Source: Helopsaltes ochotensis (taxonomy: Eukaryota; Chordata; Aves; Passeriformes; Locustellidae). Taken from it: a DNA stretch of 64,000 bases. Location of the stretch: positions 87,410 through 151,409 of the forward strand of contig VXBM01001572.1 in the NCBI GenBank assembly GCA_013400155.1. Direction: 5' to 3'. Of the stretch, positions 54,890 to 64,000 are shown piece after piece. How positions within the stretch are numbered: the first letter of the stretch is position 1; each line of letters begins with the position of its first letter. Both the position numbers and the translations under genes were made by a program. The notes beneath the pieces were generated by a model. The model saw only the letters and a program-made list of their open reading frames with translations. It was not told where the DNA came from and searched no databases.

Positions 54890-57800
54890 ATGGAAAGGTA
54901 AAAACCAAACCAGCAAATAGCCAATGTTGTGGTCAATGTGTGGGAATCAATCAAAGTAGGATGGGGGTCGTGGCCTTTGCCATGTGTAATTTTAGTGGAA
55001 TGATTTTTTACTGAGTGTTTAGTGGGCTTCGGTGTTGGCTTGGGTGAAGGGAATCTGCCTTTCTGATCCCAAAAGCAGGCTGAGGTGGGGTGGGTGTGCT
55101 GTGTGTTGTCATGATGATCTTTGGGTCTGAGTAGAGGCTGATTCCCAACTCCAGGGTGCTTTGTACAGCCGAGTGTGCCAGATTTCAGTGCTGGTTGCCT
55201 GTGTGCTGTTTAGGGGTGGAGAAGTCTGGTTTGAGTCTGGTTCTTTGAAGGGTGAAGTTGGTTTTGGAGGTAAAACCAGCATGAGGCACCATCATGGCTC
55301 TCTGGTTTCCCAATAGCAGTGTTTTTGGTTGAATTTTGCTTGTAAATGTAGAGAAAAAGGGTGGTGAGAAAGGCAGGGATTGGTGCTCCGAGCTCCGTGC
55401 TCAGTGGGAGCTCTCAGGAGGGCTGTGCCATCACAAAGTGACCAAGGCCATTTGCAAGAACCCACATCCCTTGACCTCTCCAGGGGCTGGAATGATTTTT
55501 AGCAGCCAATACTTTAAGGGGAAACACCCCAAATTCTGGGTTCTGTGGCTCACTGGGTGCTCCTGGGGTGCTGTTTTTCATCGCATTGTGGGAACCCGTT
55601 GCCATGGGATAATGGGATGGTGTCTGGGTGATGTCCTTGCTGGACAAAACCCCCTGGGTGATGACCAGGCTCCTCCTCTAGGATATGCCCAGCCCATCTC
55701 CCCCCTCTCCACAGTTTCGGTTCCTTTATCAACGAGTCTGTGGTTGTAAAACCCCATGTGGGCCTTCTGCATCGGGAGCACTCAGATAACGACCATAAAA
55801 CTGACTGCTCATTAACCAGGAGCATAAACAACCCCGCGCACCCACAGCAGCCCTGGGTGCCAGCATGGGGGAGGTTTCCATCCGGCCCAACCCGACTGTG
55901 CAGTGGCCTGGGGAAGGCAAAAACCAGACTGAAAATGTTGCTTTTCTCCACAGCAACACGCGGGCTCCGGCTGAGGAGATGCCTCGGTGGGATGTGGGGA
56001 GGGAGCCGTTGGGCAAGATCCTCTCTCTGGACAGGCGAGAGGCCAAGAAAGTGCTGGAGATTTATGTGAAGCGCTCACTGAGCTGCCATGAAAACTCACT
56101 GGTGGCCAAAAAAACCCTTCAGGAGAAAGACAGAGGGCGAGGGAGGAGAACGGATGGACTACAACGGTCAGAGAGTGATTTCTCCACGTACTCACGTGCC
56201 AAAGTCAGCCCTAGGAAGGACCTGGAGGAAAGACTCAAAACACCCGACCTGGAGGAGGCTTTAGGTGATGATAGCAAAGCTCCCCAGGAGGTGTCTAAAG
56301 AAGGGCTGAAGGCCAAGAAGAAAAGCCCAAAAAACTCTTCCCAGGGCAAAACGCACCACTCAGGTTCAAAACCAACCTGGCTGAAAGGTGTCTTAAATCT
56401 CTTCAAGAAGAGCCCTGAGGACCAGAAGGAAAACACAGGGCAAAAAGCAAAGGAGAAAGATGCCAAAGCTCCTCAGGGCTCCAAACCAGAAGGAGCCAAA
56501 AAACACAGAGTGGACTCAAGCACGTCCCCAGCGCTGGGCAGAACCCAGAAGAAGAAGCCCAGCCTGAAGAAGGTTTTCTCCCTGAAGAAGCACGGGGAGG
56601 AGGAGCGGGGAGAGCCGGGCTCCGGGGCGAGGAGCAAGCGCCCCAGCTGCCTTCCCCTGCGACACGTCCTGGCCCCGGCCCAGCCAGGTGGGACCCCACC
56701 CCAACCCCGACCCACCCTGCTGGGCTGCTCTGGGGAAAGCCATCGTGCTCACGGCTGGTTTCTAACCCACTCCCAGGGTTTTCTGGGGCCTGGCGTAGGT
56801 TTTGGAGGCTGCAATCCCAACCTGCTGCCGTGGGAAGGGTCGTTCTTCCCGTGCTTTGAGCACAAGTCAGCTGTCGGCAGTTATCACCCAAGCATGAGCT
56901 TTCCTCCTCTGGCAACCAAGGGTCACGGTGGTTTAGTTAAAACCTGCGTTTGAGACCCGAGATTAGATCCTAAGCCACCCTAGGGCCAACGTTAAGCTGC
57001 TGGAGCTTTGCCTTGGGGACACCCGTGCCCAGCCCAGCCCTTCCCGTGCCAAAACACTGCCAGGGGATTTCTGAGGAGCTTTGGCGGATTCGGGGCAGGT
57101 CGCAGCAGCTCGGTTGCTCCCTTCACCTCCGGAATGCGCTGACACGGGGCGGGCACCGGCCCCGGCCGATGCTTTGCCCCATCGGTAAGGCAGCCAGAAC
57201 CAACCCTCACTTCTGCCCCCGTGTTTGTGTCCCGGCAGAGGCGGAGCAGCCCGATGGATACTACACACAAGTGTCCGAGGAGGTCGGGCAGACCGAGCAG
57301 GGCAGCGAGAGCCGGGGGGGCAGGGCAGGAGGACGTGGGGAGCCCCCGGAGCCCCCCGACACCGATGGGGTCGGTGAGTGTTGGCCTTGGACACAAACGA
57401 GACTTGTCCCTGCAGAGCCTGCACGGGATCCAACCCTGCTTCAGTCCTGATCCCGGGGCTTTCCTGACCCCCGGAGATGGAGGAAAACTTTGTGGGAGAT
57501 TTTCAGCATCAGGGTTTGATTGGGGGGGTGAGGGAGATTCACAGAATCCCAGAATGGTTCTTGGGTTGGAAAGGACTTTAAAGAACACCTCATTCCAGCC
57601 CCCCCTCTGCCATGGGCAGAGACACCTTCCACTAGACCACACAAAAGACAAAATTCAGAGATTAGAGAGTATTTTTGGTGGCTGAAGGCGTTTGGCAATA
57701 TGCTTAAATGAGTTTTGGAAGGATGGAGGTGGATAAACATTGCTCAAGGAATTTTTCCTGGGGACTAAACAGAGCATCTGGATGTGTGAGGCTTGGAGAA

Positions 57801-59235
57801 AGGGCTGGAGATAACCTGGTGTTTCTCTCTCCAGATGAAGCCATCAGGAGAATTGTTGCCCTGCTCCGGAGTGCAGGAGATGAGCTGGACAGGCAGGTGG
57901 GAGAGCTGTGGACAGCTGGAGGAGCTGAGGGAATCTGGGCCAAGCTCTGCACTGCTGTAAAATAAATACATCAACACCACTGATTTCCCCGGGGCAGGAA
58001 AAAATCAAGGAAATGGCAGCTTTTAATTCCTTGCCTGGGTGTGACCATGCCTGGCTGTCTGTCCTCCGCCAGCTGCAGTCCTGGTGTGGAGTGAAGGCGT
58101 CAGCACAAGGGTGGCACACGGAGCCATTCCCTCACTCACTTGTGGAGTGCCTGGAACCCCTTGGGGCAATCCCCAGGGTCCTGGAAAGAAACATCCTACA
58201 GTTTCCCTGCCTGGACTGAAAGAAAGGAATTTCCCCTTGGTGCTTTGCCCACTGTGGTCTGCCCTGATCTCGTCTCTCCCATGCTGCCAGTTCTCTGGTT
58301 TCTCCTTTCCCCTGTTTCCTTATCAGTGGTGTCACCCTGAGTGACCAGCCCAGTCTTCTCAGTAGGTCACTGCCCTTGCCCTGCCCCTTGCACTGCCCCT
58401 GTGCCCTCAGACCATTGGCCACTGACCCCATACTTGAGCCTGTGCACAGCACAGGGCAAGGTCTTTGTTCCTGGTCTCTCTTCCGTGCCTGGAATAAACC
58501 TCGCTGGAACTGATTTCACACAAAGGCCCTTCTTGCCTCTCCTCGCTGAGCCCAGCCGTGGTGTGTGTGATGTGAGCTTGGCTGCTTTGCCTCAATCCTC
58601 CCCAAGCGGCTTTTCCACAGGAGATGCCTATTGGGATACAGTAGCAGCTCCACACCTAAAAAGCACATTCCCACACTCACTTGTGCCCCACCCAGGTGAG
58701 GGAGGACGCCCGGCTGCAGCTGTTCTTCAGGGACATGTCCTACAGCTCCTTCAAGACCCTGGCTGACGCCTACATCCAGAGGGAGCTGACAGCCAGCAGG
58801 CCCAACGTGAACCCCCAGGAGATGCAGTTTGCCTACACGGTCCATCTGACGGCCACGGTGGCGGGGATCTGCAGCCAGGCAGTGAACAGGATCATGGGCT
58901 TCGGCACCCGCTACCTGGACGATTCCCTTGCACCCTACGGCAAAATTCTGCAGGTGAGGAGGAGGAGGAGGAGGAGGATGAGCCCGGGGCTGAGCTCCCA
59001 GCAGCAAGTCAGGGCAAGTGCCCCGGGAATCTGGGGCTGCCCATCTGGGGAAGGACAGGCTGGACGGGGTTTGGAGCAACCTGGGGTAGTGGAAGGTGTG
59101 GAAAGGGGGGTGGAACTGGATGAGCTTTAAAGGCCCCTTCCAATCCAAAGTATTCCACGATTCTAAGAATGTTTCCTTCTGTCTGAGCAGAAGAGAGAGC
59201 AGCTTAGGACAGACCACTGTGACAGCCCGGACTGA
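54890..59235 (+). CDS. BNIP5: BNIP5 (C6orf222-like), BH3-containing BCL2-interacting protein
   Basis: Predicted BCL2-family interactor; biology poorly known. Six exons join in frame to 413 aa: 54890-54897 (Met-Glu), 55954-56687, 57239-57373, 57835-57896, 58696-58953 and 59191-59235 (TGA). Exon 2 encodes a long basic, low-complexity N-terminal part with KPTWLKGVLNLFKKSPEDQK and KKPSLKKVFSLKK; the first matches a KPSWLK-type motif I recall from human C6orf222. Exon 4 encodes IRRIVALLRSAGDELDRQ, a good BH3 motif (L-x-x-x-G-D-E) at about residues 296-313. Exon 5 encodes an 86-residue, probably helical block (LQLFFRDMSYSSFKTLADAY) that aligns with the conserved C-terminal region. The human protein, about 650 aa by memory, is longer, mainly in the N-terminal half. 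Assignment rests on synteny next to ETV7 plus these motifs. The start is chosen because the two-codon exon follows a TATA box at proper distance and splices in frame. Confidence 0.85.
57538..57640 (-). mobile_element. CR1 LINE 3' fragment (BNIP5 intron 3)
   Basis: CACAGAATCCCAGAATGGTT then GGGTTGGAAAGGACTTTAAA and CTGCCATGGGCAGAGACACC; a short reverse-oriented CR1 end. Confidence 0.85.
58956..58978 (+). repeat. short (GAG)n microsatellite
   Basis: Seven GAG/AGG-phase triplets immediately after the BNIP5 exon 5 donor; intronic. Confidence 0.7.
59030..59165 (+). mobile_element. CR1 LINE 3' fragment (last BNIP5 intron)
   Basis: GGACAGGCTGGACGGGGTTT, GGGGTAGTGGAAGGTGTGGA and AGGCCCCTTCCAATCCAAAG; a sense CR1 end that finishes about 25 bases before the last BNIP5 exon. 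Confidence 0.85.
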
Positions 59236-59660
59236 CGGCAGCTGCTGCGAGGGGCCTGTGGTGCCTGGGAACCCAAGGATGAACGTGGTGGGAGGACAGT
59301 CCCTGGTGGTGACCTGGACGTGGGGTGAACTTCGGAGCTGTGGATTTAAAATCTTTTAGGGAAAACCTCCATGACAGTGCCAGCAATGTGAAATGCTTGA
59401 ACCCCACCTGGCTGGGGGTGAAGAGTCTGTAAATCAAACAGAGCCCAAATTTCACCCTGTATTTTTATTTTAGCTCCTGCCAAGTGCTTGTGTTGAACCT
59501 CAGGAGTTGTTGCTGTTTGTGCACGTGTATTTATTTACCTGCTTTTCTAAATATATTTGTGAATGTACAACGTATTTTTTGTAGTTTCTGCTACCAGCCA
59601 AGAATCCAGTTTGGAAAAAAAAAATCTAAAACTCAAATAAATTGGTGCCTAAATGCCAGC
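59236..59660 (+). other. BNIP5: BNIP5 3' untranslated region
   Basis: AT-rich non-coding sequence from the TGA at 59233-59235 to AATAAA at 59636-59641, followed by a GT-rich stretch (TTGTCTGCTGGGAGTTGTGTT). Confidence 0.6.
59636..59641 (+). promoter_or_regulatory. BNIP5: polyadenylation signal for BNIP5
   Basis: Canonical AATAAA about 400 nt after the BNIP5 stop, with T- and GT-rich sequence 30-50 nt downstream. Confidence 0.6.
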
Positions 59661-62600
59661 CAGGCTTGTCTGCTGGGAGTTGTGTTATAGATGGAATAAT
59701 GTTTGCTTTGCTCCAGCTGCTGTGGGCTGCTCCTTTCCAACCAAATTCCAAGTGGCAAAAGGGACTCTGAGAGCAGATACACAGTGTTGTCCTGCCATTT
59801 TTAAAATTTATAGGCCTTCCCTTTCCAGCAGAAGATTTACTATCCAGAGCAGCTTGATCTGACACCAAGAACTGGGTAAAGCTCATTCCCAAGCGGTGCA
59901 GGAGCTGTAACATCCCCGAGGACTGAGGGGATTTACCGGGGTCTCACCTATGAGCTCTAAGAAGATGTGAAATGCCAAAGCATTTAAACCCTGATCACTG
60001 GGAATGTTTCCAGCTAATCTTTGCCCAGACCCCTAAGTAGGGCCATGGATTAAGGCAGCTCGGGGCTGGGCGGGGTTGCCAGGACTTGCTGTGGTGGCAC
60101 CAGCAGGAGCATCTCCTCTGCAAGGTTGGACCTGGCCTGGGGTGAAGGAGATGAAGTTTTGGGGTTTTCATTGTGCAGGAGGGATGTTCTAGTGCGTTGA
60201 AGGTGATGGTGGTGGCAAAAAACATGTGGGTCACTGCCACGTTCGGGGTGACAATCCCCCACTGGTGACAGCCCAGGTCTGTCCAGCACCTCCTGTCCTA
60301 GAGGATCTGACCTTGGTCCTTGTAAAACCCAAAGTAAATGAAAATGGGGGAGCAGAGCCCTCACAGGAGATAAGAAGCCCTTCCTCACCCAGACCCAGGT
60401 CCCCAAAGCCTTCAGGGCTCTGTTTGACAGAGACAGGATTGAGTCACTGCCTGCCCAGGGAGGGGGGACACCTTGCAGGGCTCCATCTAATTCAGCCTGG
60501 GGTAATTAAGAGTGTGGAAAACATTAAATCCCACTCCTGGGTCCTGCCAACAACAAGTGCAGCGTCAGCACCGCGATTCCTTTTGGCTGGGAGCCAACCC
60601 AGGAGATTTTACTGTGGGAGAGGCTGAAACCGCCCTCGTCTGTTTGCAACAGTCCCGACATTCCCGTTCCCTGCCCAGAGCCCGTGGGGCTGTGCTGGGG
60701 CCAGGGCTGGGGGAGCTGGTGGTGGGGATGGGTTGGGGATGTGGTTACAGGGTCACAGGATGCCCCAATTTGCTTTGCATCTGAGCTCGTGCGGTGCCAG
60801 GGATGGGTTGGGATTTGCATGGAGCAGAAAAGGGCTCTGTCTCCTCACTGACTTCCCAGTGGAAAGTCAAATATCCTCTGTCCCAGAGGATATCATCTTC
60901 CATCAGCACGTGGGATGGACCTGCCAGGTGAAACAACAGAGAGGAAAACTCCCACTCCCTTCTCCTGTGCTGCTCCAAATACCACAGCTAAACCAAACAC
61001 TCCTTCTCTGCTCACTGGACCTTTTCCCACCCACTGGGGCAGCCGAGCTGGGGGAGCAAGGAGCCAAACCTGCCCAGTGCCTTGCACAGGAGGCTCCTGC
61101 TCCCAAAAACCCCAACCCAGTGTGCAGGGATGCTGCTCTAGCTGGGCATGGTGGGATGAGGTTGGGAGCAGCCACAGCTGCCTCAGTGCAGCACCCCAGG
61201 GCTGGTGGCTTTTGGAGCCCAGGTCCCTTCCCGTGAGCAATTCCAGCACCTTGGATTAATCTCCTGGTTATAAAATTGGGACCAGATTGCCTGTGGCCAC
61301 TGAAGATATTAAGAAGGTTTTAAAGAAGGGCAAGTTATTAGTCCTGGGGGTTTGAGCCATTTCCAGCTCTCGGCATTACCTTCATCCTTCCCTAAACACC
61401 CTGCTGTGGCTTCCCACAACAATCACCTCGCACGAAAATCCCTGGATCACGGACACCAGCCATCTGGGCTCTGATCCTGCCACAGCAAAACACAAAACCA
61501 CAGCCCTGCACAGCCCCCAGCCCACCCAGTGCTCCTGTCAGCCGGGGGCTTTCTCCCCAAACCACCCCGGGCTGCTGCAGGGATCCAAAGCCGTCAGTCC
61601 CCACTAATCCTGCTTTGGAGTGGCGGGGGGGAGGGCAGCTTAGAAAACCAGCCCGGCACTTAATGAGCCAATTAATGCAAAATTTGCTGTCACTAAGAGG
61701 ATAATGACAAGGTTTCATCTCACGGGAGCATGGAACTGAGCCAGGCAGGATGATGCCTCCTGGATGCTGTCCCGGGCCGTGGTGTTGGCAGCTGGGGAGG
61801 GTGCAGGGGAGATTTGGCACCTTGGCCCTGCTGGAGAAGCCCCCGTGACTGAGTGCAGGACAGAGGGGTGTGTTCCCACAGCTCCCATGAGAGCATTTAT
61901 ACTCTTCCCAAGGTCAGGGCTGGGAGATGCAAGGGCTGACTGAAGCAGGAGCATCCTACACCTCTTTATGCAGAGCCTGTTGGAGTCCCTGGGGGCCTGA
62001 GGCAAACTGTAGGAACAGTTAATGCACAGGGAATATAGAAACAACTCATTCCAACATACAAACCCTCTGCCCTGGCGTGTCTGGACCAGTCACAGCAACA
62101 GGTGATAGTTTTGTCCTTCATGAACTTGCCGGTGCTGGAAGAAAATCCTCTAAATGAAGGGATTTGCTTTCTCAAGGGCTGGAGGAGCCAGTGGCATGAA
62201 TCACACAGATCAAAGCTTTGATATCCCCAGGAGGCTGGTGGAGAGGCTGGGGTGTGTGGGAGACTCACCCAGCGAGAGGATCACGAGAAACATCAGACAC
62301 TGGAAAGACAAGAAATCAGGGGCTCCTGTAAGACTGTGGATCTAAAAGCCCTGATTCAGGCAGTTGTTCACCCCCAGGATGATCCCATTCATTATTAGAT
62401 AGATCTTGGAGCTGGCAACCTCCTCCTGCGTGTCCTGACATCCAGGGAGCACCAGAGGCCAGCCCTGGCCAGGTGGTGATGTTTACCTGGGGATTCCAGG
62501 CAATGTCCACCTGCAATGGGCAGCTCCTAGTGACACTTCTACCCTGGGACATTTTGCATGTCAATGTGGGGGACTCTGCTTCAATTCCTGTCTTGGGGAT

Positions 62601-63600
62601 ACAGTCATGGCTGGAGGAGGCAGGGAAAAATGTATGAAAATTTAGGGTGAAACAGCACTGCAAAGGTGGTATCAGGATCATGCTGTGGTTCCCTGTACTG
62701 TCCTGGCCAGGCTGGTGCATGGACACAGGGAAGGAGAGCCTTGTTCCTTACCTGCATGCCCACGTTGTGTTGTATTCACAGCCCTGATTCTAACCCACAG
62801 AATGTTTCCTCTCAGCATGCAGCTCTATGGATTTGGACAACAGAAACAACACAATATTTACCAGCACTTAATAAATACATCTGTTAAAATGGCAATTTTT
62901 GTTCTGTATGTTGGCAGCAGCATTGGATCATTAAGGCTGAAAAGACAGGAAATCCACTGTGCTTCTCCCTGGTTTTATAACTTATCACCCAGCAGGCAAT
63001 GCAGACAGTCCAAAGGCAGCTTGATTCTGGTTCAATAACCACAGGTATGGGTAAAGTGGTGCTGCTGTAGGGCCTTCTTGAGAGGGGAGAGAAAAACAAA
63101 TCCAGGTCTTCAGTTTTTACCTGAATGCAAACAATTATCCAAGAGTCAGGCAAGGGCAAAACCCTTCCAACAGGGAGCAAATATGAGGAATATTTCCAAA
63201 CCTAACCCAACGTAACGCCCTGCATCCACCCCTTGTGTAACACCCTCTGGCTTTAAGTGTCTTATACAAGCCTTTACTCACTCAGTACTGAGCTGTGCCT
63301 AAGCTGGGATTGATGGAGAATCCAATTTAGGAAAACACCCTTTGATGAAGAAAGCGTGAAGCAAAGAGGAATTTTTGCACAGACGTTTCCAAGCGTGACA
63401 GGAACAATAACACCAGGACCCTCTCTGGGAGGGCTCCTGGGGCACTGCAGACCCGTTGGCATGAGAGGGGAGCCCTGATTCAGCCCTGAGCATCCGAGCT
63501 GGCTGTGGTTGAGGATTATAAGTACTGTTTTGATCAGGGGAAAATTTCTGTTTTTAGCACAGGCAGCAATTAAAATAGCTCGCGAATCTCAACGCCTCGG
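59661..63600. other. intergenic region BNIP5 to PNPLA1
   Basis: About 3.9 kb with no recognised exon, CR1 or LTR. It is moderately GC-rich between 60.0 and 61.9 kb and more AT-rich near 62.8-63.4 kb. Short open frames on both strands look like chance. A 10-bp perfect inverted repeat sits at 60871-60893. Confidence 0.45.
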
Positions 63601-63756
63601 GGAGCTGTCATAAAAGGAGGCAGAAAATCCGTCTTCTGGACTCCTCTGCAGCCAGACATGAGCCTGGAGGCAGCAGAGGAGAAGAGAGCCTGAGGTTCAC
63701 CTGGTGAAAAAGGACAACCCGAGACCTGGAGCCTGATCTGCTGCTTTGATCCCAAG

Positions 63757-63958
63757 ATGGCTGTGGAGGATCTCCGGGCTTCCAGAACCCCGTTCTCACT
63801 CTCCTTTTCGGGCAGCGGCTTCCTGGCCCTGTACCAGGTTGGGGTGGTGCAGTCCCTGCTGGAGTTGGCTCCCGAGCTCCTCAAGTCCGCCTGCAAGGTC
63901 TACGGCTCCTCGGCCGGGTCGCTCATCGCCGCCGCCGTCGTGTGCGGCATCGGCCTCG
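63757..63958 (+). CDS. PNPLA1: PNPLA1-like patatin-domain acyltransferase, first coding exon (3'-partial)
   Basis: Start of a patatin-like phospholipase; PNPLA1 acts in skin as an acylceramide transacylase needed for the lipid barrier. The exon encodes 67 complete codons and ends CTCG|GTAAGA with the GT at 63959-63960. Residues 16-23 (SFSGSGFL) form the glycine-rich oxyanion loop, and G50-S51-S52-A53-G54 is the G-x-S-x-G nucleophile elbow with catalytic Ser52. SFSGSGFL followed by YQ-x-G-x-V favours PNPLA1 over PNPLA2/3 (which have AGCGFL) or PNPLA5. Position beside BNIP5 agrees. A CATAAAA TATA-like element lies at 63609-63615; if used, an 11-codon upstream frame (ATG at 63659, TGA ending 63694) would lie in the leader. 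The catalytic Asp and the rest lie beyond the window. Confidence 0.85.
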
Positions 63959-64000
63959 GTAAGAAACCCACGGCCCCGAGCGCTCCCGGGGGCTCTTGAG

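Noticed and set aside
60871..60893. 10-bp perfect inverted repeat with 3-base loop
   Set aside because: A hairpin this short is expected by chance in 64 kb and has no supporting context.

Overview
This window is vertebrate, and specifically bird, nuclear DNA, most likely from a songbird (passerine). The coding exons are split by GT-AG introns and read as avian orthologues of known vertebrate genes. The repeats are dominated by CR1 LINE 3' ends, the usual avian repeat. A tRNA-Ile-derived SINE with a CR1-like tail at 24.2 kb matches the SINE type known from passerines. High GC, short introns in the right half and close gene packing suggest a gene-dense microchromosome, but that is inference.

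Layout from left to right: (1) STK38 (NDR1 kinase, + strand), lacking only its first coding exon, which lies left of the window; the last 421 codons in 12 exons run 1071-8913 and a ~3 kb 3'UTR ends near 11.94 kb. (2) KCTD20 (BTB protein, - strand), convergent with STK38; seven coding exons lie at 15616-21893 and encode 417 aa, then a ~21 kb first intron of repeats and unrecognised non-coding DNA leads to a probable non-coding exon 1 in a CpG island at ~42.93 kb. (3) ETV7 (TEL2, + strand), divergent from KCTD20; its ATG at 44054 is ~1.1 kb from the KCTD20 exon 1 donor, and eight exons encode 313 aa, ending at 49711. (4) BNIP5 (C6orf222-like BH3 protein, + strand); a TATA promoter at 54.8 kb and six exons encode 413 aa, ending at 59235. 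(5) The first coding exon of a patatin-like gene, best read as PNPLA1 (+ strand), at 63757-63958, continuing beyond the right edge.

The order STK38-KCTD20-ETV7-BNIP5-PNPLA1 matches the human 6p21.31 block as I remember it. Two differences stand out. PNPLA1 points the same way as BNIP5 here, whereas I recall the human pair as convergent. KCTD20 and ETV7 sit head to head within about 1 kb, where I recall mammals having a longer interval that includes PXT1. The genes do not form one pathway: a Hippo-like kinase, an AKT-linked BTB protein, an ETS repressor, a BCL2-family interactor and an epidermal lipid enzyme are simply neighbours.

Other structure: fifteen CR1 pieces, four LTR-like pieces, one SINE, two minisatellites (one with a 186-bp higher-order period), and a 61-bp duplicated segment flanked by 12-bp direct repeats. 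I saw no prokaryotic system, CRISPR array or clearly undescribed protein system. All exon limits are from reading splice sites and matching recalled family sequence; nothing was searched or computed.
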